64,000 nt of DNA from Apostichopus japonicus (taxonomy: Eukaryota; Echinodermata; Holothuroidea; Aspidochirotida; Stichopodidae), in contig NC_092565.1 of the NCBI RefSeq assembly GCF_037975245.1, positions 9,088,999 to 9,152,998 of the forward strand. The letters run 5' to 3'. Each line of letters starts with the position of its first letter. The stretch's first letter is position 1. The notes beneath the pieces are model-generated. The model made no database searches and was not told the DNA's origin. It was given only the letters and a program-made list of their open reading frames with translations. Below, piece after piece: positions 11,101 through 26,100 of this stretch. The translations under genes were made by a program, and so were the position numbers.

Positions 11101-14100
11101 GGTGCAAAAATTTGTTGTCGCAAAATCGATAAATGTGTATCTTTTCTGGTAGTTCGCGACATGCTGATTACGAATCTGAAGTTTATTTTGGAATTGGGTA
11201 CCAAAAAGAAGTACTTTTTTAACTTTTCAGACAAAAAACCTATTTTTGGCGCAAATAAAAATTGCCAAAAATTGACCCAAAATCGATTTAGCCCAAAAGA
11301 CGTAATAGGGAGTAATCGATGCTCAGGAGCCCAAATCTGCAACTCCCAGGTCCATATCTGCTTCCGTTCGGGAGATACGTGGTCCCAAAGTACAAGATAG
11401 AAATACGTGTTCTTTATAAGTGTACAAATTGGAAAACCATTTCTTTTCAGCCTCCTCTCTTGTCCTCTCTGAAACACCCATCGACATTAAAATTAGACGT
11501 GGAGTAGAAGACACCCTTGTCTTTGTTATACACCAATTTCGTGTAATTATCTGACCGGGAAAGGCTTTTGTCTATATGATTTCTATTTTTGTTCATAAAT
11601 CAGGTTTTTTGGCCCCCCTGCACGCCCACACACAGCACCCAATTACAAAATAAACTTCAGAATCGTAATCAGCGTGTCGCGAACTACCAGAAAAGATACA
11701 CATTGATCGCCTTTGCGACAAAAAGTTTTTGTCACCTTTAAAAACCGTAAGCAGTTTTTTCCAAAATTTATGCCAAAATTTGACCCGTTTATTCATAAAT
11801 GTCCAGATAAAACTCAAGATGACAAACAAATGTTTGATTTGACTGCTTTGAAATCACGTATCACTGGCAAGATGCGTCGAGCGCCCTTTTATTTCGCTCA
11901 GTTTGCAACTTTTCAGAGGAACAATAGAAAACGGAAAAACTTTTAGAGGCAACAAAAGATTTTAATCCTTTGTTCGTCGTAAAAGTTTTTCGGTCTTACT
12001 TTTTCAAGTTTGAGGTGCAAAAATTTGTTGTCGCAAAATCGATAAATGTGTATCTTTTCTGGTAGTTCGCGACATGCTGATTACGAATCTGAAGTTTATT
12101 TTGGAATTGGGTACCAAAAAGAAGTACTTTTTTAACTTTTCAGACAAAAAACCTATTTTTGGCGCAAATAAAAATTGCCAAAAATTGACCCAAAATCGAT
12201 TTAGCCCAAAAGACGTAATAGGGAGTAATCGATGCTCAGGAGCCCAAATCTGCAACTCCCAGGTCCATATCTGCTTCCGTTCGGGAGATACGTGGTCCCA
12301 AAGTACAAGATAGAAATACGTGTTCTTTATAAGTGTACAAATTGGAAAACCATTTCTTTTCAGCCTCCTCTCTTGTCCTCTCTGAAACACCCATCGACAT
12401 TAAAATTAGACGTGGAGTAGAAGACACCCTTGTCTTTGTTATACACCAATTTCGTGTAATTATCTGACCGGGAAAGGCTTTTGTCTATATGATTTCTATT
12501 TTTGTTCATAAATCAGGTTTTTTGGCCCCCCTGCACGCCCACACACAGCACCCAATTCCAAAATAAACTTCAGAATCGTAATCAGCGTGTCGCGAACTAC
12601 CAGAAAAGATACACATTGATCGCCTTTGCGACAAAAAGTTTTTGTCACCTTTAAAAACCGTAAGCAGTTTTTTCCAAAATTTATGCCAAAATTTGACCCG
12701 TTTATTCATAAATGTCCAGATAAAACTCAAGATGACAAACAAATGTTTGATTTGACTGCTTTGAAATCACGTATCACTGGCAAGATGCGTCGAGCGCCCT
12801 TTTATTTCGCTCAGTTTGCAACTTTTCAGAGGAACAATAGAAAACGGAAAAACTTTTAGGGGCAACAAAAGATTTTAATCCTTTGTTCGTCGTAAAAGTT
12901 TTTCGGTCTTACTTTTTCAAGTTTGAGGTGCAAAAATTTGTTGTCGCAAAATCGATAAATGTGTATCTTTTCTGGTAGTTCGCGACATGCTGATTACGAA
13001 TCTGAAGTTTATTTTGGAATTGGGTACCAAAAAGAAGTACTTTTTTAACTTTTCAGACAAAAAACCTATTTTTGGCGCAAATAAAAATTGCCAAAAATTG
13101 ACCCAAAATCGATTTAGCCCAAAAGACGTAATAGGGAGTAATCGATGCTCAGGAGCCCAAATCTGCAACTCCCAGGTCCATATCTGCTTCCGTTCGGGAG
13201 ATACGTGGTCCCAAAGTACAAGATAGAAATACGTGTTCTTTATAAGTGTACAAATTGGAAAACCATTTCTTTTCAGCCTCCTCTCTTGTCCTCTCTGAAA
13301 CACCCATCGACATTAAAATTAGACGTGGAGTAGAAGACACCCTTGTCTTTGTTATACACCAATTTCGTGTAATTATCTGACCGGGAAAGGCTTTTGTCTA
13401 TATGATTTCTATTTTTGTTCATAAATCAGGTTTTTTGGCCCCCCTGCACGCCCACACACAGCACCCAATTCCAAAATAAACTTCAGAATCGTAATCAGCG
13501 TGTCGCGAACTACCAGAAAAGATACACATTGATCGCCTTTGCGACAAAAAGTTTTTGTCACCTTTAAAAACCGTAAGCAGTTTTTTCCAAAATTTATGCC
13601 AAAATTTGACCCGTTTATTCATAAATGTCCAGATAAAACTCAAGATGACAAACAAATGTTTGATTTGACTGCTTTGAAATCACGTATCACTGGCAAGATG
13701 CGTCGAGCGCCCTTTTATTTCGCTCAGTTTGCAACTTTTCAGAGGAACAATAGAAAACGGAAAAACTTTTAGGGGCAACAAAAGATTTTAATCCTTTGTT
13801 CGTCGTAAAAGTTTTTCGGTCTTACTTTTTCAAGTTTGAGGTGCAAAAATTTGTTGTCGCAAAATCGATAAATGTGTATCTTTTCTGGTAGTTCGCGACA
13901 CGCTGATTACGAATCTGAAGTTTATTTTGGAATTGGGTACCAAAAAGAAGTACTTTTTTAACTTTTCAGACAAAAAACCTATTTTTGGCGCAAATAAAAA
14001 TTGACCCAAAATCGATTTAGCCCAAAAGACGTAATAGGGAGTAATCGATGCTCAGGAGCCCAAATCTGCAACTCCCAGGTCCATATCTGCTTCCGTTCGG

Positions 14101-17100
14101 GAGATACGTGGTCCCAAAGTACAAGATAGAAATACGTGTTCTTTATAAGTGTACAAATTGGAAAACCATTTCTTTTCAGCCTCCTCTCTTGTCCTCTCTG
14201 AAACACCCATCGACATTAAAATTAGACGTGGAGTAGAAGACACCCTTGTCTTTGTTATACACCAATTTCGTGTAATTATCTGACCGGGAAAGGCTTTTGT
14301 CTATATGATTTCTATTTTTGTTCATAAATCAGGTTTTTTGGCCCCCCTGCACGCCCACACACAGCACCCAATTACAAAATAAACTTCAGAATCGTAATCA
14401 GCGTGTCGCGAACTACCAGAAAAGATACACATTGATCGCCTTTGCGACAAAAAGTTTTTGTCACCTTTAAAAACCGTAAGCAGTTTTTTCCAAAATTTAT
14501 GCCAAAATTTGACCCGTTTATTCATAAATGTCCAGATAAAACTCAAGATGACAAACAAATGTTTGATTTGACTGCTTTGAAATCACGTATCACTGGCAAG
14601 ATGCGTCGAGCGCCCTTTTATTTCGCTCAGTTTGCAACTTTTCAGAGGAACAATAGAAAACGGAAAAACTTTTAGAGGCAACAAAAGATTTTAATCCTTT
14701 GTTCGTCGTAAAAGTTTTTCGGTCTTACTTTTTCAAGTTTGAGGTGCAAAAATTTGTTGTCGCAAAATCGATAAATGTGTATCTTTTCTGGTAGTTCGCG
14801 ACATGCTGATTACGAATCTGAAGTTTATTTTGGAATTGGGTACCAAAAAGAAGTACTTTTTTAACTTTTCAGACAAAAAACCTATTTTTGGCGCAAATAA
14901 AAATTGCCAAAAATTGACCCAAAATCGATTTAGCCCAAAAGACGTAATAGGGAGTAATCGATGCTCAGGAGCCCAAATCTGCAACTCCCAGGTCCATATC
15001 TGCTTCCGTTCGGGAGATACGTGGTCCCAAAGTACAAGATAGAAATACGTGTTCTTTATAAGTGTACAAATTGGAAAACCATTTCTTTTCAGCCTCCTCT
15101 CTTGTCCTCTCTGAAACACCCATCGACATTAAAATTAGACGTGGAGTAGAAGACACCCTTGTCTTTGTTATACACCAATTTCGTGTAATTATCTGACCGG
15201 GAAAGGCTTTTGTCTATATGATTTCTATTTTTGTTCATAAATCAGGTTTTTTGGCCCCCCTGCACGCCCACACACAGCACCCAATTCCAAAATAAACTTC
15301 AGAATCGTAATCAGCGTGTCGCGAACTACCAGAAAAGATACACATTGATCGCCTTTGCGACAAAAAGTTTTTGTCACCTTTAAAAACCGTAAGCAGTTTT
15401 TTCCAAAATTTATGCCAAAATTTGACCCGTTTATTCATAAATGTCCAGATAAAACTCAAGATGACAAACAAATGTTTGATTTGACTGCTTTGAAATCACG
15501 TATCACTGGCAAGATGCGTCGAGCGCCCTTTTATTTCGCTCAGTTTGCAACTTTTCAGAGGAACAATAGAAAACGGAAAAACTTTTAGGGGCAACAAAAG
15601 ATTTTAATCCTTTGTTCGTCGTAAAAGTTTTTCGGTCTTACTTTTTCAAGTTTGAGGTGCAAAAATTTGTTGTCGCAAAATCGATAAATGTGTATCTTTT
15701 CTGGTAGTTCGCGACATGCTGATTACGAATCTGAAGTTTATTTTGGAATTGGGTACCAAAAAGAAGTACTTTTTTAACTTTTCAGACAAAAAACCTATTT
15801 TTGGCGCAAATAAAAATTGCCAAAAATTGACCCAAAATCGATTTAGCCCAAAAGACGTAATAGGGAGTAATCGATGCTCAGGAGCCCAAATCTGCAACTC
15901 CCAGGTCCATATCTGCTTCCGTTCGGGAGATACGTGGTCCCAAAGTACAAGATAGAAATACGTGTTCTTTATAAGTGTACAAATTGGAAAACCATTTCTT
16001 TTCAGCCTCCTCTCTTGTCCTCTCTGAAACACCCATCGACATTAAAATTAGACGTGGAGTAGAAGACACCCTTGTCTTTGTTATACACCAATTTCGTGTA
16101 ATTATCTGACCGGGAAAGGCTTTTGTCTATATGATTTCTATTTTTGTTCATAAATCAGGTTTTTTGGCCCCCCTGCACGCCCACACACAGCACCCAATTA
16201 CAAAATAAACTTCAGAATCGTAATCAGCGTGTCGCGAACTACCAGAAAAGATACACATTGATCGCCTTTGCGACAAAAAGTTTTTGTCACCTTTAAAAAC
16301 CGTAAGCAGTTTTTTCCAAAATTTATGCCAAAATTTGACCCGTTTATTCATAAATGTCCAGATAAAACTCAAGATGACAAACAAATGTTTGATTTGACTG
16401 CTTTGAAATCACGTATCACTGGCAAGATGCGTCGAGCGCCCTTTTATTTCGCTCAGTTTGCAACTTTTCAGAGGAACAATAGAAAACGGAAAAACTTTTA
16501 GAGGCAACAAAAGATTTTAATCCTTTGTTCGTCGTAAAAGTTTTTCGGTCTTACTTTTTCAAGTTTGAGGTGCAAAAATTTGTTGTCGCAAAATCGATAA
16601 ATGTGTATCTTTTCTGGTAGTTCGCGACATGCTGATTACGAATCTGAAGTTTATTTTGGAATTGGGTACCAAAAAGAAGTACTTTTTTAACTTTTCAGAC
16701 AAAAAACCTATTTTTGGCGCAAATAAAAATTGCCAAAAATTGACCCAAAATCGATTTAGCCCAAAAGACGTAATAGGGAGTAATCGATGCTCAGGAGCCC
16801 AAATCTGCAACTCCCAGGTCCATATCTGCTTCCGTTCGGGAGATACGTGGTCCCAAAGTACAAGATAGAAATACGTGTTCTTTATAAGTGTACAATTTGG
16901 AAAACCATTTCTTTTCAGCCTCCTCTCTTGTCCTCTCTGAAACACCCATCGACATTAAAATTAGACGTGGAGTAGAAGACACCCTTGTCTTTGTTATACA
17001 CCAATTTCGTGTAATTATCTGACCGGGAAAGGCTTTTGTCTATATGATTTCTATTTTTGTTCATAAATCAGGTTTTTTGGCCCCCCTGCACGCCCACACA

Positions 17101-20100
17101 CAGCACCCAATTACAAAATAAACTTCAGAATCGTAATCAGCGTGTCGCGAACTACCAGAAAAGATACACATTGATCGCCTTTGCGACAAAAAGTTTTTGT
17201 CACCTTTAAAAACCGTAAGCAGTTTTTTCCAAAATTTATGCCAAAATTTGACCCGTTTATTCATAAATGTCCAGATAAAACTCAAGATGACAAACAAATG
17301 TTTGATTTGACTGCTTTGAAATCACGTATCACTGGCAAGATGCGTCGAGCGCCCTTTTATTTCGCTCAGTTTGCAACTTTTCAGAGGAACAATAGAAAAC
17401 GGAAAAACTTTTAGGGGCAACAAAAGATTTTAATCCTTTGTTCGTCGTAAAAGTTTTTCGGTCTTACTTTTTCAAGTTTGAGGTGCAAAAATTTGTTGTC
17501 GCAAAATCGATAAATGTGTATCTTTTCTGGTAGTTCGCGACACGCTGATTACGAATCTGAAGTTTATTTTGGAATTGGGTACCAAAAAGAAGTACTTTTT
17601 TAACTTTTCAGACAAAAAACCTATTTTTGGCGCAAATAAAAATTGCCAAAAATTGACCCAAAATCGATTTAGCCCAAAAGACGTAATAGGGAGTAATCGA
17701 TGCTCAGGAGCCCAAATCTGCAACTCCCAGGTCCATATCTGCTTCCGTTCGGGAGATACGTGGTCCCAAAGTACAAGATAGAAATACGTGTTCTTTATAA
17801 GTGTACAAATTGGAAAACCATTTCTTTTCAGCCTCCTCTCTTGTCCTCTCTGAAACACCCATCGACATTAAAATTAGACGTGGAGTAGAAGACACCCTTG
17901 TCTTTGTTATACACCAATTTCGTGTAATTATCTGACCGGGAAAGGCTTTTGTCTATATGATTTCTATTTTTGTTCATAAATCAGGTTTTTTGGCCCCCCT
18001 GCACGCCCACACACAGCACCCAATTCCAAAATAAACTTCAGAATCGTAATCAGCGTGTCGCGAACTACCAGAAAAGATACACATTGATCGCCTTTGCGAC
18101 AAAAAGTTTTTGTCACCTTTAAAAACCGTAAGCAGTTTTTTCCAAAATTTATGCCAAAATTTGACCCGTTTATTCATAAATGTCCAGATAAAACTCAAGA
18201 TGACAAACAAATGTTTGATTTGACTGCTTTGAAATCACGTATCACTGGCAAGATGCGTCGAGCGCCCTTTTATTTCGCTCAGTTTGCAACTTTTCAGAGG
18301 AACAATAGAAAACGGAAAAACTTTTAGGGCAACAAAAGATTTTAATCCTTTGTTCGTCGTAAAAGTTTTTCGGTCTTACTTTTTCAAGTTTGAGGTGCAA
18401 AAATTTGTTGTCGCAAAATCGATAAATGTGTATCTTTTCTGGTAGTTCGCGACACGCTGATTACGAATCTGAAGTTTATTTTGGAATTGGGTACCAAAAA
18501 GAAGTACTTTTTTAACTTTTCAGACAAAAAACCTATTTTTGGCGCAAATAAAAATTGCCAAAAATTGACCCAAAATCGATTTAGCCCAAAAGACGTAATA
18601 GGGAGTAATCGATGCTCAGGAGCCCAAATCTGCAACTCCCAGGTCCATATCTGCTTCCGTTCGGGAGATACGTGGTCCCAAAGTACAAGATAGAAATACG
18701 TGTTCTTTATAAGTGTACAAATTGGAAAACCATTTCTTTTCAGCCTCCTCTCTTGTCCTCTCTGAAACACCCATCGACATTAAAATTAGACGTGGAGTAG
18801 AAGACACCCTTGTCTTTGTTATACACCAATTTCGTGTAATTATCTGACCGGGAAAGGCTTTTGTCTATATGATTTCTATTTTTGTTCATAAATCAGGTTT
18901 TTTGGCCCCCCTGCACACCCACACACAGCACCCAATTACAAAATAAACTTCAGAATCGTAATCAGCGTGTCGCGAACTACCAGAAAAGATACACATTGAT
19001 CGCCTTTGCGACAAAAAGTTTTTGTCACCTTTAAAAACCGTAAGCAGTTTTTTCCAAAATTTATGCCAAAATTTGACCCGTTTATTCATAAATGTCCAGA
19101 TAAAACTCAAGATGACAAACAAATGTTTGATTTGACTGCTTTGAAATCACGTATCACTGGCAAGATGCGTCGAGCGCCCTTTTATTTCGCTCAGTTTGCA
19201 ACTTTTCAGAGGAACAATAGAAAACGGAAAAACTTTTAGGGGCAACAAAAGATTTTAATCCTTTGTTCGTCGTAAAAGTTTTTCGGTCTTACTTTTTCAA
19301 GTTTGAGGTGCAAAAATTTGTTGTCGCAAAATCGATAAATGTGTATCTTTTCTGGTAGTTCGCGACACGCTGATTACGAATCTGAAGTTTATTTTGGAAT
19401 TGGGTACCAAAAAGAAGTACTTTTTTAACTTTTCAGACAAAAAACCTATTTTTGGCGCAAATAAAAATTGACCCAAAATCGATTTAGCCCAAAAGACGTA
19501 ATAGGGAGTAATCGATGCTCAGGAGCCCAAATCTGCAACTCCCAGGTCCATATCTGCTTCCGTTCGGGAGATACGTGGTCCCAAAGTACAAGATAGAAAT
19601 ACGTGTTCTTTATAAGTGTACAAATTGGAAAACCATTTCTTTTCAGCCTCCTCTCTTGTCCTCTCTGAAACACCCATCGACATTAAAATTAGACGTGGAG
19701 TAGAAGACACCCTTGTCTTTGTTATACACCAATTTCGTGTAATTATCTGACCGGGAAAGGCTTTTGTCTATATGATTTCTATTTTTGTTCATAAATCAGG
19801 TTTTTTGGCCCCCCTGCACGCCCACACACAGCACCCAATTCCAAAATAAACTTCAGAATCGTAATCAGCGTGTCGCGAACTACCAGAAAAGATACACATT
19901 GATCGCCTTTGCGACAAAAAGTTTTTGTCACCTTTAAAAACCGTAAGCAGTTTTTTCCAAAATTTATGCCAAAATTTGACCCGTTTATTCATAAATGTCC
20001 AGATAAAACTCAAGATGACAAACAAATGTTTGATTTGACTGCTTTGAAATCACGTATCACTGGCAAGATGCGTCGAGCGCCCTTTTATTTCGCTCAGTTT

Positions 20101-23100
20101 GCAACTTTTCAGAGGAACAATAGAAAACGGAAAAACTTTTAGGGGCAACAAAAGATTTTAATCCTTTGTTCGTCGTAAAAGTTTTTCGGTCTTACTTTTT
20201 CAAGTTTGAGGTGCAAAAATTTGTTGTCGCAAAATCGATAAATGTGTATCTTTTCTGGTAGTTCGCGACACGCTGATTACGAATCTGAAGTTTATTTTGG
20301 AATTGGGTACCAAAAAGAAGTACTTTTTTAACTTTTCAGACAAAAAACCTATTTTTGGCGCAAATAAAAATTGCCAAAAATTGACCCAAAATCGATTTAG
20401 CCCAAAAGACGTAATAGGGAGTAATCGATGCTCAGGAGCCCAAATCTGCAACTCCCAGGTCCATATCTGCTTCCGTTCGGGAGATACGTGGTCCCAAAGT
20501 ACAAGATAGAAATACGTGTTCTTTATAAGTGTACAAATTGGAAAACCATTTCTTTTCAGCCTCCTCTCTTGTCCTCTCTGAAACACCCATCGACATTAAA
20601 ATTAGACGTGGAGTAGAAGACACCCTTGTCTTTGTTATACACCAATTTCGTGTAATTATCTGACCGGGAAAGGCTTTTGTCTATATGATTTCTATTTTTG
20701 TTCATAAATCAGGTTTTTTGGCCCCCCTGCACGCCCACACACAGCACCCAATTACAAAATAAACTTCAGAATCGTAATCAGCGTGTCGCGAACTACCAGA
20801 AAAGATACACATTGATCGCCTTTGCGACAAAAAGTTTTTGTCACCTTTAAAAACCGTAAGCAGTTTTTTCCAAAATTTATGCCAAAATTTGACCCGTTTA
20901 TTCATAAATGTCCAGATAAAACTCAAGATGACAAACAAATGTTTGATTTGACTGCTTTGAAATCACGTATCACTGGCAAGATGCGTCGAGCGCCCTTTTA
21001 TTTCGCTCAGTTTGCAACTTTTCAGAGGAACAATAGAAAACGGAAAAACTTTTAGGGGCAACAAAAGATTTTAATCCTTTGTTCGTCGTAAAAGTTTTTC
21101 GGTCTTACTTTTTCAAGTTTGAGGTGCAAAAATTTGTTGTCGCAAAATCGATAAATGTGTATCTTTTCTGGTAGTTCGCGACACGCTGATTACGAATCTG
21201 AAGTTTATTTTGGAATTGGGTACCAAAAAGAAGTACTTTTTTAACTTTTCAGACAAAAAACCTATTTTTGGCGCAAATAAAAATTGCCAAAAATTGACCC
21301 AAAATCGATTTAGCCCAAAAGACGTAATAGGGAGTAATCGATGCTCAGGAGCCCAAATCTGCAACTCCCAGGTCCATATCTGCTTCCGTTCGGGAGATAC
21401 GTGGTCCCAAAGTACAAGATAGAAATACGTGTTCTTTATAAGTGTACAAATTGGAAAACCATTTCTTTTCAGCCTCCTCTCTTGTCCTCTCTGAAACACC
21501 CATCGACATTAAAATTAGACGTGGAGTAGAAGACACCCTTGTCTTTGTTATACACCAATTTCGTGTAATTATCTGACCGGGAAAGGCTTTTGTCTATATG
21601 ATTTCTATTTTTGTTCATAAATCAGGTTTTTTGGCCCCCCTGCACGCCCACACACAGCACCCAATTCCAAAATAAACTTCAGAATCGTAATCAGCGTGTC
21701 GCGAACTACCAGAAAAGATACACATTGATCGCCTTTGCGACAAAAAGTTTTTGTCACCTTTAAAAACCGTAAGCAGTTTTTTCCAAAATTTATGCCAAAA
21801 TTTGACCCGTTTATTCATAAATGTCCAGATAAAACTCAAGATGACAAACAAATGTTTGATTTGACTGCTTTGAAATCACGTATCACTGGCAAGATGCGTC
21901 GAGCGCCCTTTTATTTCGCTCAGTTTGCAACTTTTCAGAGGAACAATAGAAAACGGAAAAACTTTTAGGGGCAACAAAAGATTTTAATCCTTTGTTCGTC
22001 GTAAAAGTTTTTCGGTCTTACTTTTTCAAGTTTGAGGTGCAAAAATTTGTTGTCGCAAAATCGATAAATGTGTATCTTTTCTGGTAGTTCGCGACACGCT
22101 GATTACGAATCTGAAGTTTATTTTGGAATTGGGTACCAAAAAGAAGTACTTTTTTAACTTTTCAGACAAAAAACCTATTTTTGGCGCAAATAAAAATTGC
22201 CAAAAATTGACCCAAAATCGATTTAGCCCAAAAGACGTAATAGGGAGTAATCGATGCTCAGGAGCCCAAATCTGCAACTCCCAGGTCCATATCTGCTTCC
22301 GTTCGGGAGATACGTGGTCCCAAAGTACAAGATAGAAATACGTGTTCTTTATAAGTGTACAAATTGGAAAACCATTTCTTTTCAGCCTCCTCTCTTGTCC
22401 TCTCTGAAACACCCATCGACATTAAAATTAGACGTGGAGTAGAAGACACCCTTGTCTTTGTTATACACCAATTTCGTGTAATTATCTGACCGGGAAAGGC
22501 TTTTGTCTATATGATTTCTATTTTTGTTCATAAATCAGGTTTTTTGGCCCCCCTGCACGCCCACACACAGCACCCAATTACAAAATAAACTTCAGAATCG
22601 TAATCAGCGTGTCGCGAACTACCAGAAAAGATACACATTGATCGCCTTTGCGACAAAAAGTTTTTGTCACCTTTAAAAACCGTAAGCAGTTTTTTCCAAA
22701 ATTTATGCCAAAATTTGACCCGTTTATTCATAAATGTCCAGATAAAACTCAAGATGACAAACAAATGTTTGATTTGACTGCTTTGAAATCACGTATCACT
22801 GGCAAGATGCGTCGAGCGCCCTTTTATTTCGCTCAGTTTGCAACTTTTCAGAGGAACAATAGAAAACGGAAAAACTTTTAGGGGCAACAAAAGATTTTAA
22901 TCCTTTGTTCGTCGTAAAAGTTTTTCGGTCTTACTTTTTCAAGTTTGAGGTGCAAAAATTTGTTGTCGCAAAATCGATAAATGTGTATCTTTTCTGGTAG
23001 TTCGCGACACGCTGATTACGAATCTGAAGTTTATTTTGGAATTGGGTACCAAAAAGAAGTACTTTTTTAACTTTTCAGACAAAAAACCTATTTTTGGCGC

Positions 23101-26100
23101 AAATAAAAATTGCCAAAAATTGACCCAAAATCGATTTAGCCCAAAAGACGTAATAGGGAGTAATCGATGCTCAGGAGCCCAAATCTGCAACTCCCAGGTC
23201 CATATCTGCTTCCGTTCGGGAGATACGTGGTCCCAAAGTACAAGATAGAAATACGTGTTCTTTATAAGTGTACAAATTGGAAAACCATTTCTTTTCAGCC
23301 TCCTCTCTTGTCCTCTCTGAAACACCCATCGACATTAAAATTAGACGTGGAGTAGAAGACACCCTTGTCTTTGTTATACACCAATTTCGTGTAATTATCT
23401 GACCGGGAAAGGCTTTTGTCTATATGATTTCTATTTTTGTTCATAAATCAGGTTTTTTGGCCCCCCTGCACGCCCACACACAGCACCCAATTCCAAAATA
23501 AACTTCAGAATCGTAATCAGCGTGTCGCGAACTACCAGAAAAGATACACATTGATCGCCTTTGCGACAAAAAGTTTTTGTCACCTTTAAAAACCGTAAGC
23601 AGTTTTTTCCAAAATTTATGCCAAAATTTGACCCGTTTATTCATAAATGTCCAGATAAAACTCAAGATGACAAACAAATGTTTGATTTGACTGCTTTGAA
23701 ATCACGTATCACTGGCAAGATGCGTCGAGCGCCCTTTTATTTCGCTCAGTTTGCAACTTTTCAGAGGAACAATAGAAAACGGAAAAACTTTTAGGGGCAA
23801 CAAAAGATTTTAATCCTTTGTTCGTCGTAAAAGTTTTTCGGTCTTACTTTTTCAAGTTTGAGGTGCAAAAATTTGTTGTCGCAAAATCGATAAATGTGTA
23901 TCTTTTCTGGTAGTTCGCGACACGCTGATTACGAATCTGAAGTTTATTTTGGAATTGGGTACCAAAAAGAAGTACTTTTTTAACTTTTCAGACAAAAAAC
24001 CTATTTTTGGCGCAAATAAAAATTGCCAAAAATTGACCCAAAATCGATTTAGCCCAAAAGACGTAATAGGGAGTAATCGATGCTCAGGAGCCCAAATCTG
24101 CAACTCCCAGGTCCATATCTGCTTCCGTTCGGGAGATACGTGGTCCCAAAGTACAAGATAGAAATACGTGTTCTTTATAAGTGTACAAATTGGAAAACCA
24201 TTTCTTTTCAGCCTCCTCTCTTGTCCTCTCTGAAACACCCATCGACATTAAAATTAGACGTGGAGTAGAAGACACCCTTGTCTTTGTTATACACCAATTT
24301 CGTGTAATTATCTGACCGGGAAAGGCTTTTGTCTATATGATTTCTATTTTTGTTCATAAATCAGGTTTTTTGGCCCCCCTGCACGCCCACACACAGCACC
24401 CAATTACAAAATAAACTTCAGAATCGTAATCAGCGTGTCGCGAACTACCAGAAAAGATACACATTGATCGCCTTTGCGACAAAAAGTTTTTGTCACCTTT
24501 AAAAACCGTAAGCAGTTTTTTCCAAAATTTATGCCAAAATTTGACCCGTTTATTCATAAATGTCCAGATAAAACTCAAGATGACAAACAAATGTTTGATT
24601 TGACTGCTTTGAAATCACGTATCACTGGCAAGATGCGTCGAGCGCCCTTTTATTTCGCTCAGTTTGCAACTTTTCAGAGGAACAATAGAAAACGGAAAAA
24701 CTTTTAGGGGCAACAAAAGATTTTAATCCTTTGTTCGTCGTAAAAGTTTTTCGGTCTTACTTTTTCAAGTTTGAGGTGCAAAAATTTGTTGTCGCAAAAT
24801 CGATAAATGTGTATCTTTTCTGGTAGTTCGCGACACGCTGATTACGAATCTGAAGTTTATTTTGGAATTGGGTACCAAAAAGAAGTACTTTTTTAACTTT
24901 TCAGACAAAAAACCTATTTTTGGCGCAAATAAAAATTGCCAAAAATTGACCCAAAATCGATTTAGCCCAAAAGACGTAATAGGGAGTAATCGATGCTCAG
25001 GAGCCCAAATCTGCAACTCCCAGGTCCATATCTGCTTCCGTTCGGGAGATACGTGGTCCCAAAGTACAAGATAGAAATACGTGTTCTTTATAAGTGTACA
25101 AATTGGAAAACCATTTCTTTTCAGCCTCCTCTCTTGTCCTCTCTGAAACACCCATCGACATTAAAATTAGACGTGGAGTAGAAGACACCCTTGTCTTTGT
25201 TATACACCAATTTCGTGTAATTATCTGACCGGGAAAGGCTTTTGTCTATATGATTTCTATTTTTGTTCATAAATCAGGTTTTTTGGCCCCCCTGCACGCC
25301 CACACACAGCACCCAATTCCAAAATAAACTTCAGAATCGTAATCAGCGTGTCGCGAACTACCAGAAAAGATACACATTGATCGCCTTTGCGACAAAAAGT
25401 TTTTGTCACCTTTAAAAACCGTAAGCAGTTTTTTCCAAAATTTATGCCAAAATTTGACCCGTTTATTCATAAATGTCCAGATAAAACTCAAGATGACAAA
25501 CAAATGTTTGATTTGACTGCTTTGAAATCACGTATCACTGGCAAGATGCGTCGAGCGCCCTTTTATTTCGCTCAGTTTGCAACTTTTCAGAGGAACAATA
25601 GAAAACGGAAAAACTTTTAGGGGCAACAAAAGATTTTAATCCTTTGTTCGTCGTAAAAGTTTTTCGGTCTTACTTTTTCAAGTTTGAGGTGCAAAAATTT
25701 GTTGTCGCAAAATCGATAAATGTGTATCTTTTCTGGTAGTTCGCGACACGCTGATTACGAATCTGAAGTTTATTTTGGAATTGGGTACCAAAAAGAAGTA
25801 CTTTTTTAACTTTTCAGACAAAAAACCTATTTTTGGCGCAAATAAAAATTGCCAAAAATTGACCCAAAATCGATTTAGCCCAAAAGACGTAATAGGGAGT
25901 AATCGATGCTCAGGAGCCCAAATCTGCAACTCCCAGGTCCATATCTGCTTCCGTTCGGGAGATACGTGGTCCCAAAGTACAAGATAGAAATACGTGTTCT
26001 TTATAAGTGTACAAATTGGAAAACCATTTCTTTTCAGCCTCCTCTCTTGTCCTCTCTGAAACACCCATCGACATTAAAATTAGACGTGGAGTAGAAGACA